This document shows positions 43,265 through 54,211 of a stretch of 64,000 nt of DNA, piece after piece. Positions within the stretch are counted from its first letter, which is position 1. Every line of letters starts with the position of its first letter. The DNA is from Alicyclobacillus sp. SP_1 (GTDB taxonomy: Bacteria > Bacillota > Bacilli > Alicyclobacillales > Alicyclobacillaceae), in assembly GCF_024706985.1 (NCBI RefSeq), contig NZ_JAMCCX010000050.1, positions 1 through 64,000 of the forward strand. The letters run 5' to 3'. The position numbers were made by a program, and so were the translations under genes. The notes under the pieces are model-generated. The model was not told the origin of the DNA. It saw only the letters and a program-made list of their open reading frames with translations, and did not search any database.

Positions 43265-43630
43265 ATGCAAAAGTCATGCTGGGTTTCGGCTGGGAAGATG
43301 GTGGTAGCGTCTTTGGCGGTGGTACTAAGTACTCCCACACTCGCTCTCGGAGCGAACATTCCCGCTACGGATTTTCGCAGTGCGCCGCTTTCTGTACCGG
43401 CTTTTTCATCGCATGGAAATCATCCGCAGAACCTGGCGTTGTTTCGCACGGTGGACGACAGAGGAGACGAATCTTGGGAGTATAGAACGAGTGGTGACGG
43501 TTCTGTCAGCGGATTCGCGAACGGCGCCTCAGGCTGGCACTTAAACGAAGCGTTGCGATGGTATTTTGGCATTCCGGTCTATGAGCGACAACTTCAACAT
43601 ACCGACCTGACCAAGGACCTGTCTGTCTGA
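43265..43630 (+). CDS. Small exported protein, unknown function
   Basis: This 121-residue protein carries a clear signal peptide: MQKSCWVSAGKMVVASLAVVLSTPTLALGA, with likely cleavage after LGA. The mature part is short and polar and matches no family I can name. The ATG at 43265 follows GAGGTGG; an upstream in-frame GTG at 43250 overlaps that site. In Bacillus subtilis the forespore protein BofC is encoded near ruvA, and the position is suggestive, but the sequence lacks BofC motifs I would recognise. It could be a sporulation or envelope protein. No repeat or catalytic motif is visible. Confidence 0.6.
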   Translation: MQKSCWVSAGKMVVASLAVVLSTPTLALGANIPATDFRSAPLSVPAFSSHGNHPQNLALFRTVDDRGDESWEYRTSGDGSVSGFANGASGWHLNEALRWYFGIPVYERQLQHTDLTKDLSV

Positions 43631-43754
43631 TGGAGTGAGCCGCCTCTTAAGATCCGTGAAATTTGCTCTGTGCAAGTAGGAGAATGGGCGTTGTATGGAG
43701 AAACTCCTTCCGGTAGCCTGAGTTCTGCCGGGCGCATTGAAGGAGGTTTTTTTG

Positions 43755-44315
43755 TTGCAGTCTGTTCGTGTCATGGGGGTCGATCCGGGGATTGCCCGCA
43801 TGGGCTTTGGTATTGTGGATGCTTTCGGCAATCGTCTGCAGTCCATTCATTATGGATGTCTCACGACACCAGCACATACGCCGATTGAACGTCGCCTCCA
43901 TCAGCTCTATCACGAACTGTGCGAGTTGCTGATACAGTATCGACCTGATTTTTTAGCAGTAGAAGAACTATTTTTCAATAGAAATACGACGACGGCATTC
44001 ACGGTAGGACAAGCTCGTGGAATTGCCATTCTGGCTGGAGCCGAGCACGGTTCGCAGTTGGCGGAATATACGCCGATGCAGGTCAAGCAAGCGGTCACTG
44101 GCTATGGACATGCGGATAAACAGCAAGTTCAGATGATGGTCAAGACGTTGCTTCATCTGGAATCGGTCCCGAAGCCTGACGATACTGCGGACGCTTTGGC
44201 GATTGCCATTACTCATGCGCATGCGTCTCCGTTTCAAATCAAGACGACGGTCGTTGGAGCGCAACAAGGGGTGCGGCAAGACAAGTTATATCCTGGTGGG
44301 GGTCGTCCACAATGA
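43755..44315 (+). CDS. ruvC: Holliday junction resolvase RuvC
   Basis: This 186-residue endonuclease cleaves Holliday junctions. The acidic active site is visible: Asp in RVMGVDPGIARMGFGIVD, Glu in LAVEELFFNRNTTTAFTVGQARG, and the pair in KPDDTADALAIAITHAH. Most Bacillaceae lack ruvC and use RecU, so its presence here together with ruvAB resembles clostridia and Alicyclobacillaceae. Start at TTG 43755 (or 43752) behind an ideal AAGGAGG. It overlaps ruvA by 4 bp, and the three genes form one operon. Confidence 0.95.
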   Translation: MQSVRVMGVDPGIARMGFGIVDAFGNRLQSIHYGCLTTPAHTPIERRLHQLYHELCELLIQYRPDFLAVEELFFNRNTTTAFTVGQARGIAILAGAEHGSQLAEYTPMQVKQAVTGYGHADKQQVQMMVKTLLHLESVPKPDDTADALAIAITHAHASPFQIKTTVVGAQQGVRQDKLYPGGGRPQ

Positions 44316-44959
44316 TTGTCTTTCTTCGTGGGAGAGTGTTTTCAAGGCACGACGGGATGGTCGATATCGATGTGCAAGGTGTTGGGCGCAGGGTTTTTGT
44401 AACGGATCGAACCCTGTCCTTGTTGCCGCTTCGGGAGGACTGTTTCTTGCATGTCTACCAGCATCTGCGTGAAGATGCAGAGGAACTTTATGGGTTTTTG
44501 GAAGAGGCAGAGCGGACCTTGTTTATTCAGCTCATCGGAGTCACGGGCATCGGACCCAAGAGCGCGCTCGCGATGGTCGGCACGAGTACGGTCGCGGAGT
44601 TGACGAGAATTTTAGACACCGAAGATGTGGCTGCACTCTGTCGATTTCCTGGCATCGGGAAAAAGACAGCTGCGCGCCTGGTCTTGGAATTGCGCGGGAA
44701 GTTGACGGCAGATGCAGGCGCCGATGCAGCAAGGGAGAGACTCGGTGCCTCCGAGAGTACGAGTCTTGGTAGCATCGAGCAGGATGTTCGCGATGCCTTG
44801 GTCTCGCTAGGTTACAGTGAGCGCGAAAGCTTGCAAGCAGTGTCCGCAGCGAGCAAGGCGTTGCCAGGGGCAGACTTTGAAACGCTCTTTAAGCAGGCGC
44901 TTCAACACTCTTCTGCAGGTGCGGGAGTTGAGCGCGCTACGTCGCGTGGGCTAGCGTGA
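44312..44959 (+). CDS. ruvA: Holliday junction branch migration protein RuvA
   Basis: This 215-residue DNA-binding subunit targets RuvB to Holliday junctions. Domain I (MIVFLRGRVFSRHDGMVDIDVQGVGRRVFV) is an OB-fold; domain II has helix-hairpin-helix motifs in GVTGIGPKSALAMVGT and CRFPGIGKKTAARLVLELRGKL; domain III (residues about 165-205, DVRDALVSLGYSERESLQAV) binds RuvB. Length is normal. ATG 44312 overlaps the ruvC stop. ruvB follows after 80 bp. Confidence 0.97.
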   Translation: MIVFLRGRVFSRHDGMVDIDVQGVGRRVFVTDRTLSLLPLREDCFLHVYQHLREDAEELYGFLEEAERTLFIQLIGVTGIGPKSALAMVGTSTVAELTRILDTEDVAALCRFPGIGKKTAARLVLELRGKLTADAGADAARERLGASESTSLGSIEQDVRDALVSLGYSERESLQAVSAASKALPGADFETLFKQALQHSSAGAGVERATSRGLA

Positions 44960-45039
44960 TGTGGGTGGTGCGAGCCACTCCTGTATCGACGTCTACTCTT
45001 TATGCTGTCAATGATGGACGATGGAAAGAGGTGTAGAAA

Positions 45040-46050
45040 GTGTCGGAGAGAATGGTTTCTGCGGGCGGTTTGACGGAAGACTTCGTACTCGACACCGTGC
45101 GGCCTCGTTTTTTGGACGACTATATTGGCCAGTCGGCCGTCAAAGAGAATCTTAAAATTTTTATTCAAGCGGCGCGCGACCGGTCGGAATCGCTCGATCA
45201 CGTTTTGCTCTACGGACCTCCTGGACTGGGCAAGACGTCGTTGGCGATGATTATCGCCAACGAACTTGGTGTCAACATTCGCATCACATCCGGTCCAGCC
45301 ATTGAGCGTCAGGGTGATTTGGCAGCACTTTTGACCAATTTGCAATCGGGCGACGTATTGTTTATTGATGAAATTCATCGGCTTTCACGGTCGGTGGAGG
45401 AGATACTGTACTCGGCCATGGAGGATTTTTTGCTGGATATTATGATTGGCAAAGGGCCAACGGCGCGCAGTGTTCGCATTGACTTGCCAGCATTCACGCT
45501 CATCGGCGCGACGACGCGGGCTGGCCTTTTGTCATCGCCACTGCGGGACCGATTCGGCGTACTCCTCCATCTGGACTACTATCCAATCGACGAATTGGCG
45601 GAAATTGTCGACCGAACGAGTCGAATTTTGCGACTGCCGATGGAGTCTGCAGCTGCTTTGGAAATTGCTGGACGAGCTCGAGGTACTCCGCGCATAGCCA
45701 ATCGAATTTTAAAGCGCGTTCGCGACATTGCCCATGTACAGGGAGCGTCGGTTGTCACCGAAGATGTCGCACGGTCGGCTCTCATTCAACTCAAGGTCGA
45801 CAGCCTTGGCTTGGATGAAGTAGACACTCGATTGCTCCTCGCGATGATGGAGCAGTTCGGAGGCGGTCCAGTCGGCTTAGATACCTTAGCGGCTGCCATC
45901 GGCGAGGACAGTGGCACCGTTGAAGACGTGTACGAACCGTATCTCCTCCAGCGAGGACTTATTCAACGAACCCCCCGCGGTAGAACGGTCACGGCTACGG
46001 CTTATCGGCACTTTGGACTGACTCCGCCGGTTCAGGCATGGTTAGTGTAA
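45040..46050 (+). CDS. ruvB: Holliday junction branch migration ATPase RuvB
   Basis: This 336-residue AAA+ motor drives branch migration. [31 protein letters not shown] opens the protein; Walker A is [20 protein letters not shown], Walker [20 protein letters not shown], sensor 1 [22 protein letters not shown], and the arginine finger region LRDRFG. The winged-helix DNA-binding end contains [38 protein letters not shown] 45040 follows AAAGAGGTG. It is the last ruv gene and is followed by sigI. Confidence 0.98.
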   Translation: MSERMVSAGGLTEDFVLDTVRPRFLDDYIGQSAVKENLKIFIQAARDRSESLDHVLLYGPPGLGKTSLAMIIANELGVNIRITSGPAIERQGDLAALLTNLQSGDVLFIDEIHRLSRSVEEILYSAMEDFLLDIMIGKGPTARSVRIDLPAFTLIGATTRAGLLSSPLRDRFGVLLHLDYYPIDELAEIVDRTSRILRLPMESAAALEIAGRARGTPRIANRILKRVRDIAHVQGASVVTEDVARSALIQLKVDSLGLDEVDTRLLLAMMEQFGGGPVGLDTLAAAIGEDSGTVEDVYEPYLLQRGLIQRTPRGRTVTATAYRHFGLTPPVQAWLV

Positions 46051-46128
46051 GCATCTTGACGAGCAATGGCCATCGACCCTAAGAAACGCGCGTGCGGTAA
46101 CGAAACTATAGGCAGAGAGGTGGAACAT

Positions 46129-46920
46129 GTGGGCTTCTTGCCAACCCGGCGACGGGCTGTATCCGAAGCGCGGGATTTGACCACATTGCTCCACGCTGTG
46201 AAGATGGGGGACAGCGAGGCGCGAAATCAGCTGCTTGAGCAATACACCCCATTTGTGTTGAAAGTGGCTTCGCAAGCAGCGCGCCGTTATATTGATCGCA
46301 TGTCCGACGACGAGTTCAGTATCGCGCTGGCGGCGTTTAACGAGGCCATCGACATTTACGATGTCACGCGTAGCGTCGGTTTCTTAGCACTCGCCGAGAC
46401 CGTCATGAAGAGGCGCCTGATTGATGAGTTTCGCAAGCAAAATCGTGGCCCGCGTCAGAGTCCATGGAGTGAATACGACGTTCACGACGAAGATGACAAT
46501 GTCGTCAACTACGTCGATGTTCGTTCTTCTCTCGACCATCATGCGCGTGCAGAAGAGTCAGCCAATCGAGTTTTCGAAATTGAAGAGTTTGCGGCAGAGT
46601 TAGCGAAGTTCAAACTGTCCTTTGAGGACTTGGTCAAATCTTCTCCAAAGCACGAGGATGCTCGGGAAAATGCCTTTCAAGTAGCACGACAGATTTCCGA
46701 AAATCCTCAGTGGTTGACATATGTTCAGGAAAAGAAATCGCTGCCCTTAAAAGAGTTGGAACAGGTGGTCTCCGTTTCTCGGAAGACGTTGGAAAGACAG
46801 CGCAAATACATTCTCGCAGTGGTTCTTCTTCTCGCTGGAGATTATCCGTGTTTACAGGAATATGTGAGGTCAACCGGGCGCGAGAGCTCGCAATCGCCGG
46901 TGAAGAGCAGAGGTGAGTAG
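46129..46920 (+). CDS. sigI: RNA polymerase sigma factor SigI
   Basis: This 263-residue sigma factor belongs to the SigI family, which in Bacillus controls cell-wall and heat-stress genes. The sigma-2 region is DSEARNQLLEQYTPFVLKVASQ ... YIDRMSDDEFSIALAAFNEAIDIYD, with VTRSVGFLALAETVMKRRLIDEFRKQNRG completing the core-binding and -10 region. The C-terminal part (LPLKELEQVVSVSRKTLERQRKYILAVVLLLAGDYP) is the SigI-specific helix-turn-helix. Start GTG 46129 is supported by GAGAGGTGG; the frame extends to 46066. rsgI begins one base after its stop, the usual sigI-rsgI operon. Confidence 0.93.
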   Translation: MGFLPTRRRAVSEARDLTTLLHAVKMGDSEARNQLLEQYTPFVLKVASQAARRYIDRMSDDEFSIALAAFNEAIDIYDVTRSVGFLALAETVMKRRLIDEFRKQNRGPRQSPWSEYDVHDEDDNVVNYVDVRSSLDHHARAEESANRVFEIEEFAAELAKFKLSFEDLVKSSPKHEDARENAFQVARQISENPQWLTYVQEKKSLPLKELEQVVSVSRKTLERQRKYILAVVLLLAGDYPCLQEYVRSTGRESSQSPVKSRGE

Positions 46921-46921
46921 G

Positions 46922-48310
46922 ATGGCCGAGGCAAATCGTCAGTCTGGCATAATCCTGGAGTTGGGACGGCGTCATGCGGTGATTTTGACACAGACGGGCC
47001 AATTTCTCCGGTGCAAACGCCAAATAGGCATGACAGTCGGAGAGATGGCAGAAATATCGGCAGAGGAGATACTGTTTCCTCGGACGTCTCGCTTCGGACG
47101 GAAATGGCGAAGAATACTCGGTCCGGCCTCTACCCCTCTTTGGCGGCGGCCTGCGTTCCTGAGTGGTGCGACCGTCGTCATTCTGCTCGCGGCTGGTTTA
47201 TCCCGTGTCCTTTTGGGCTTGAGTCCACTGTCCACGGTCTATGCGGATGTTGCCGTTGATGCGGTTCCAAATGTGGTGTTTTCGGTCAATGCTGCCGGTC
47301 GGGTGGAGTCCGTGAATGCCATTTACGGCACAGTTCCAGCCAACTTGTCCGCGCTTCGCGGCCAGTCGATGGACACGGTGTTAATGAGCCTCATCGCCTC
47401 TGCTGCCAAACAACAGGGTGTCAAGGGCAGTGCTGTCATCGTCACAACGGCTCCCGTGAAGCAAGGTGTGAAAGTGAACAGCATCGAAGCACGGGCGAAA
47501 AAGGACGTCATGGCGGATTTGGCGAAAAATCACTGGCATGCGTCCGTCGTTGATTTACCAATGAGCCCTCACCTCTGGACAAAGGCCGTCAAGGCAAAAG
47601 TTCCTCCGACCAAGCTAGCGGCATATTTTGTTTTGAAACAAGTTGGACTGCCTGCAGCGCCCTCGGCCCAATTGGATTCTGCCGTTGAAAAGGCCATGGC
47701 AAATCCTAAGATGCACGCGAAGCTGCGCCATGAGTTGCGCCATCCGAACCTAAACGCTGTGACTTCAGTGATCCAAGACATTTTGGCCCAATGGCCTGTG
47801 CCTTCAGAAGCGTCTCCGCCCAGTGTCGTTGGGGGACAAACGTCATCGCCTGTTCCCAGTCCCACACCGTTGTTGAGGACGTCGTCGACCATCAGCGGTC
47901 ACGGTCATGGAAGTTTAGGAAATGCGTCGGGTCTATCCGCACACGAGGTAGGGACATTCGGAAGCGCTGCGCACACATCGACGGGAGTTCAAGAGCAGCG
48001 AGCAAAGCCATCCGCAAAAGGGAGCGTCTCCAAAGGCAAGTCTAGCGCCAACACTGGTGGGAAGTCTGGTGCCAAGTCTGAGCAGAAAAAGACGGCAACT
48101 TCGTCGCACAAATCGACTCATCCAGCGGTCCCGAAGCAGCCCATCGTCCCACCGACGTCTCCTGTTCATATTCCGACGTCTCCTGTGATTCATGTGCCGA
48201 CGATTCCCCATTCACCGGTTCTTGCCACTTGGAAGCAGATGTCGAGTCAAGTGTCTAGCATGTTTTCTCATCTTCATCTTGCTGGATATATGGGATGGTT
48301 TCGCGAGTGA
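46922..48310 (+). CDS. rsgI: Anti-sigma factor RsgI
   Basis: This 462-residue membrane protein restrains SigI. The N-terminal RsgI domain is GIILELGRRHAVILTQTGQFLRCKRQIGMTVGEM (residues about 8-45), followed by one transmembrane helix (FLSGATVVILLAAGLSRVLLGL). The external part contains the peri-membrane domain with VYADVAVDAVPNVVFSVNAAGRVESVNAIYG, typical of RsgI and cleaved during activation. The C-terminal 150 residues are rich in Pro, Ser, Thr and Lys and probably disordered, spanning the wall. In clostridia RsgI carries carbohydrate-binding domains; none is visible here. ATG 46922 follows GAGGTGA. Operon with sigI. Confidence 0.9.
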   Translation: MAEANRQSGIILELGRRHAVILTQTGQFLRCKRQIGMTVGEMAEISAEEILFPRTSRFGRKWRRILGPASTPLWRRPAFLSGATVVILLAAGLSRVLLGLSPLSTVYADVAVDAVPNVVFSVNAAGRVESVNAIYGTVPANLSALRGQSMDTVLMSLIASAAKQQGVKGSAVIVTTAPVKQGVKVNSIEARAKKDVMADLAKNHWHASVVDLPMSPHLWTKAVKAKVPPTKLAAYFVLKQVGLPAAPSAQLDSAVEKAMANPKMHAKLRHELRHPNLNAVTSVIQDILAQWPVPSEASPPSVVGGQTSSPVPSPTPLLRTSSTISGHGHGSLGNASGLSAHEVGTFGSAAHTSTGVQEQRAKPSAKGSVSKGKSSANTGGKSGAKSEQKKTATSSHKSTHPAVPKQPIVPPTSPVHIPTSPVIHVPTIPHSPVLATWKQMSSQVSSMFSHLHLAGYMGWFRE

Positions 48311-48357
48311 GGTCATCGGTTAACAGAATGTCCAATGCATCCAGAGGTGCGGTTTCT

Positions 48358-48386
48358 TTGACCGCGCCTTTTGATCAACTTATAAT
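48358..48386 (+). promoter_or_regulatory. queA SigA promoter
   Basis: TTGACC at 48358-48363 and a perfect TATAAT at 48381-48386 have an optimal 17-bp spacer. It drives queA-tgt-yajC. Confidence 0.85.
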
Positions 48387-48433
48387 GGACACCAGTGTCA
48401 TTTTGGGAACTAGGAAGGGATGGAGGGCGCACA

Positions 48434-49489
48434 TTGCGCGTCGATGACTTTGATTACGAATTGCCGGAAGAGTTGATTGCCCAAACTCCACTAGAAAATC
48501 GGACGGAGAGTCGATTGTTCGTGGTACACCCGCGCAGCCAGAGTTGGTGTCACAGTCGATTTGATAAGTTGCTCGAGGAGTTGACCGCAGGGGATGTTTT
48601 GGTCTTGAATGACTCGAGGGTTATTCCTGCGCGACTGTTTGCGGAGAAGTTGAGCACCGGGGGCAAGCTCGAACTGTTGCTTCTCGAGCGTCAATCGGAG
48701 GACAGTTATACCGCTCTGGTGAAGCCAGCAAAACGTGCATCGGTCGGAACAGAGATCACCTTTTTCGCCGAAGGGCTAGACCCGAGTGTTGCCGAGCGGA
48801 TCGGACAAGCCGTCATTACAAAGGAGCTTCCGCGCGGTGTACGGGAAATCAAGTTTCAGGTGGAAGGCGGGCTCGACGATTTTATTGAGCGTGTGGGACA
48901 CATGCCTCTGCCACCTTACATTCACGAAAAATTGATAGACAAGGAGCGTTACCAGACCGTCTATTCAAGGCGTTCTGGTTCTGTGGCAGCTCCAACAGCT
49001 GGATTGCATTTTTCGGAGACGCTGTTGCAAAAGATTCGCGAGGCGGGAATCGAGATACATTTTGTCACGTTGCACGTTGGTCTGGGAACATTTCGACCGG
49101 TGCAGGTGGAAGATGTAGAGGAGCACGACATGCACAGTGAGTGGTATGAGGTGCCTCTGGAAACAGCAACCGCCATCAACCGAGCGAAGAACGACGGTCG
49201 GCGGGTCATTGCTGTCGGCACTACGGCGCTGCGTACATTAGAGAGCGCTACTACAGCGGGTCAACTTCAGGCGGGATATGGAGAGACGGATATTTTTATC
49301 TATCCGGGCTACGCATTTCGGATGGCAGATGGTTTGATTACCAATTTTCATCTTCCCAAGTCGACACTGTTCATGCTCGTTTGCGCATGGATGGGCACGG
49401 ACTTTGCAAAGCGAGTGTACCGCGAGGCGATTGAGCAAAGATATCGTTTTTTTTCGTTTGGCGATGCGATGTTTATAACCGAGAGGTGA
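48434..49489 (+). CDS. queA: SAM:tRNA ribosyltransferase-isomerase QueA
   Basis: This 351-residue enzyme transfers the ribosyl part of S-adenosylmethionine to preQ1 in tRNA to form epoxyqueuosine. The N terminus is VDDFDYELPEELIAQTPLENRTESRL; VLVLNDSRVIPARLF, GHMPLPPYI, and SVAAPTAGLHFSETLL follow. The later HVGLGTFRPVQVEDVEEHDMHSEWYEV and ITNFHLPKSTLFMLVCA segments are diagnostic. TTG 48434 follows GGAGGGCG; the longer frame beginning at 48395 lacks a site. tgt follows 9 bp later. A strong SigA promoter lies just upstream. Confidence 0.97.
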   Translation: MRVDDFDYELPEELIAQTPLENRTESRLFVVHPRSQSWCHSRFDKLLEELTAGDVLVLNDSRVIPARLFAEKLSTGGKLELLLLERQSEDSYTALVKPAKRASVGTEITFFAEGLDPSVAERIGQAVITKELPRGVREIKFQVEGGLDDFIERVGHMPLPPYIHEKLIDKERYQTVYSRRSGSVAAPTAGLHFSETLLQKIREAGIEIHFVTLHVGLGTFRPVQVEDVEEHDMHSEWYEVPLETATAINRAKNDGRRVIAVGTTALRTLESATTAGQLQAGYGETDIFIYPGYAFRMADGLITNFHLPKSTLFMLVCAWMGTDFAKRVYREAIEQRYRFFSFGDAMFITER

Positions 49490-51060
<1,571 letters not shown>

Positions 51061-51086
51061 ATAGAGCACTACAACTGAGGCATGCG

Positions 51087-51128
51087 CGGAGGTGGCGACA
51101 GATGTCGCACCTCCGTTTGTTTTTTTTC
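51087..51128 (+). terminator. Strong terminator after yajC
   Basis: CGGAGGTG-CGACA pairs with TGTCG-CACCTCCG (51087-51115), followed by TTTGTTTTTTTT. It is the strongest terminator seen in the window. Confidence 0.95.
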
Positions 51129-51163
51129 GGTGCTTTGCTAGGCATCGAGGCCAGAAGCGCTCG

Positions 51164-51580
51164 TTATTTCGCAGGTTCTCGCGTCGATGCTTTGCCTAAA
51201 ACTCCAGCAAACGACGCTAAGATGGTCATGAGTAAGATACGAAACATCCCGTCTGCATCGAGGGTGAATGTCTGAAAGGATACGAATCCAATGGCGGTCA
51301 TGACACAAGAATACAGGAGTCCAGTGATACCGCCGACGTACCAACCTTCACGATGTTTGGCTCTACGACTGGCAACAAACGCTCCTACAAACGTTGCGAG
51401 GCCGTGCACAATGTAGCTACCAACTACAATTCTTCCATCCGTCATGTCGTCTGCCTGCGCCAGCCAGATGACGGCCATCATTCCGAAGATCGACAGACAT
51501 AGGGCGACGAAGAGTCCATAGAGTACTGGAAAACCACGCTCCGGCGTTGCGGACGTAGGTGGAATTCTCGACGTGCGCAT
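51164..51580 (-). CDS. TIGR04086-family membrane protein
   Basis: This 138-residue protein has four transmembrane segments, beginning FPVLYGLFVALCLSIFGMMAVIWLAQ and continuing VVGSYIVHGLATFVGAFVASRRAKHREGWYVGGITGLLYS. This pattern is that of the TIGR04086 family (Bacillus YrzE), which typically lies between yajC and spoVB in Bacilli, as here. Function unknown. ATG 51578-51580 follows GAGGAGG on the minus strand. It converges with yajC and is separated from it by the terminator. Confidence 0.8.
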   Translation of the reverse strand: MRTSRIPPTSATPERGFPVLYGLFVALCLSIFGMMAVIWLAQADDMTDGRIVVGSYIVHGLATFVGAFVASRRAKHREGWYVGGITGLLYSCVMTAIGFVSFQTFTLDADGMFRILLMTILASFAGVLGKASTREPAK

Positions 51581-51878
51581 GAAGAAGCCTCCTCAATTTC
51601 GGGTTGCGGTTTGTTGACCTTCTTAGGATTGCTGTTTGCTTAACTTCCCTGCAAGGATATCCATTGGACACGCTCTTTGCCTCAATATATTCATTCTTTC
51701 AAAAAAACATGCCAATGAGTATTCCATTTTTGCTCGATTGTAGTACAATTACGTCATCTAACTGGAGTTTTTGGTGGTCTGAGAAAATTTGGCGCAGACA
51801 ATGCCAATCATGGGCAGGCGATGGCTTGTGGCTTGACTGGCGCGATGAGACCGGCACGGGAAAGTAGGGGACGGCAAC

Positions 51879-54050
51879 GTGACACGACAGTTTCCGCAGA
51901 GGGCAACGATATATGCTTGGGTTGTGGCTTTGGCCGGTCTGGCCGCTGGGGCGTTTTTTGTTCCAGGACTGTTTCATCCGTGGTGGTTTATCACCATCGG
52001 CCTAGTGGCAGTCGCCGCTCTGCTGGAGCACTTGCCGGTTCCTATCGGTTCCATTTTGACGTCTTTGGTGATGGCGGTCCCACTCGGGGCGGTGGTTGCC
52101 TATCGCCCGGAGACGGCCATTTGGGTGCCAGCGCTGGCGTCGTTTGTGGCCGCTATTTTCTTTGGAAAGCGTAAAAGCAGCTGGTATATTATTGCCTTTA
52201 ATGTCGGTCAATACCTCCTTAGTTCTCTGGTTCTTGTCGGCATCTTCTACCTCGTCGTCCCGCATCATCCGTCGGGTGTGTCATTAAACCTTTCCGTGAT
52301 TTTAGGCATGGTAGCAGCTGGTATCGGCTTTGTGGTTGCCAATCACTTGTTTTTAAACGGGATGCAAAAATTTATGGACAGATTCGATGGCACGTTGGCA
52401 CTCACATTGTTTAAAGCGGATATGCTCAATTTGTTGATAGTCTTTCCATTCTCCTTGGCTATGGTGTTGCTGCGGCCCATTCAGTCTTGGCTGACGGTCG
52501 TCGCTTTATTACCCCTTGTCGTGCTGTCTTACACTCTGCGAAATATTCGAACACTTCGAGATATGCAGACGGTGCACACCACGGCTATTCGCTTGGCGAG
52601 CGAGTTTGACTTGGAAGCCATTGGTCGCGAAACAGCCTCGGCAGTTCGAAAGTTGTGCTCTGCCGACGAAGTGGTCGTTTTTCAGATTCACCCCGACTCG
52701 AGACGTTTGTTGCCTCTTGCTGTCGAGCCGGAAGAAGACAAGGACCAGTTCAGTTCCTTGGGATGGCCGGAGGAAGAAGGAGGCGTTATTTGGGAAGTTA
52801 TTGACTCTCGTGAACCAGTCTATGTTCAGGATACTCGCAAAGACAGTCGGGTCGTGTGGACTGGTACGGACGGCATTCGATTTCTCAGCATGGTCATCGT
52901 GCCTCTGCACAGTCGTGCCGCCGTCCAAGGGGCGATTGTACTCTACTCCAAGCGGTCTTATGCGTTTTCAGAGTCGATTCAATATGCGACGGCTCTTGGT
53001 GCACACGTGTCGGTTTTAATCGAGAATGCCCGTTTATATCAGGAATTGCTCAGTCGGTCTGCTCGGGACGGTGCCACGGGCTTATACAACTATCGTCATT
53101 TCTATGAAGTGTTGCATCGGCGCATGAAATGGGCACAAGAGTCAGAAACGGCGCTTTCGGTGGCGATTATCGATATCGATTTTTTCAAGAAATTCAACGA
53201 TACATACGGGCATTTGGCCGGAGACGCTGTTCTCAAGTCGGTCGGAGAGTTACTGCGGGATTTGGCAGGCGAAGACGCGCTGGTGGCTCGGTATGGTGGG
53301 GAGGAGTTTGGGGTTATTTTGCCTTTGCCGACTGCGTTAGCACTGGAGAGGATTGAGCAAATGCGCTCCGCCATTATGCATCATCAGGTCGAGTTTGACG
53401 GATATCAACTCCAAGGTATCACAGTATCTGCTGGTGTCGCGAATTATCCAGAGCATTCGTCGACCGATAGAGAACTGCTGTTGCGAGCCGACTCGGCGAT
53501 GTACTGGGGAGCTAAGCAACGTGGGCGAAATCGCTCGGCTGTATACGCTCCCGAATTTGACCACCCCCTCAATATTGATGCACTGACGGGATTGTACACC
53601 TATCATTTTGCAAACAATCGCGTCGCTGAGGAATTGGAATTGGGCGTGCGTCAATGGGGAGTCGTGTGTATGGACATTGCGAGTTTTGGAGCGGTAAACG
53701 CATCCATTGGCTTTTCGGAAGGAACCCAGGTATTAAAGGATGTCGCCATGCGGCTACGCGATGTAGTCCGTCAAGGAGAGTTGGCGTGTCGCTATGGAGG
53801 AGATGAATTCCTCGTCTTGGTACCCAACGTCGGTGAAGAGGAACTAGGGACTATCTCAGATCGCATTGTCAAAGCTCTGACCACCAGTTCTTACGTAGTC
53901 TCAGGAAATGTGGCTCTGCGACTGCAAGTTCATGTGCGGTTTGCTGCGTTCGCGGAACTGACGCGTACCTCCGATTTATTCGATGAGACGGGCCAGTTGT
54001 TTATGGCGCTGTCGAGTCACCGGGAATCTTCTTCGTCCTCTCTAGCCTAA
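51879..54050 (+). CDS. Membrane GAF protein with two GGDEF domains
   Basis: This 723-residue protein has about six N-terminal transmembrane helices (residues about 5-200), a GAF domain (about 235-380, RLASEFDLEAIGRETASAV ... DEVVVFQI), and two GGDEF domains. The first (about 385-550) begins ARDGATGLYNYRHF and has the active motif ARYGGEEFGVILP, plus IDIDFFKKFNDTYGHLAGD. The second (about 560-710) begins NIDALTGLYTYHFAN and has CRYGGDEFLVLVP. Both look potentially catalytic, and neither shows the RxxD inhibitory site. The product would be cyclic di-GMP. GTG 51879 follows AGGGGACGG. The 298-bp upstream gap holds a weak possible -10 (TACAAT, 51744-51749). Confidence 0.88.
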   Translation: MTRQFPQRATIYAWVVALAGLAAGAFFVPGLFHPWWFITIGLVAVAALLEHLPVPIGSILTSLVMAVPLGAVVAYRPETAIWVPALASFVAAIFFGKRKSSWYIIAFNVGQYLLSSLVLVGIFYLVVPHHPSGVSLNLSVILGMVAAGIGFVVANHLFLNGMQKFMDRFDGTLALTLFKADMLNLLIVFPFSLAMVLLRPIQSWLTVVALLPLVVLSYTLRNIRTLRDMQTVHTTAIRLASEFDLEAIGRETASAVRKLCSADEVVVFQIHPDSRRLLPLAVEPEEDKDQFSSLGWPEEEGGVIWEVIDSREPVYVQDTRKDSRVVWTGTDGIRFLSMVIVPLHSRAAVQGAIVLYSKRSYAFSESIQYATALGAHVSVLIENARLYQELLSRSARDGATGLYNYRHFYEVLHRRMKWAQESETALSVAIIDIDFFKKFNDTYGHLAGDAVLKSVGELLRDLAGEDALVARYGGEEFGVILPLPTALALERIEQMRSAIMHHQVEFDGYQLQGITVSAGVANYPEHSSTDRELLLRADSAMYWGAKQRGRNRSAVYAPEFDHPLNIDALTGLYTYHFANNRVAEELELGVRQWGVVCMDIASFGAVNASIGFSEGTQVLKDVAMRLRDVVRQGELACRYGGDEFLVLVPNVGEEELGTISDRIVKALTTSSYVVSGNVALRLQVHVRFAAFAELTRTSDLFDETGQLFMALSSHRESSSSSLA

Positions 54051-54211
54051 ATGAAAAGTGCTTATGTAGTGCCTACGCCACCATTTCTACCCTTTCCCGC
54101 ACAAGCTCATGTACTCGCCTTTTTTCGCGAGGTGCTTTCCGTCGATGAAGCCTTTGTGCCGATGAAGCCTTTCCGTTTTGGCCATACTAGGCAACATCGG
54201 GAGGCGTTCGG

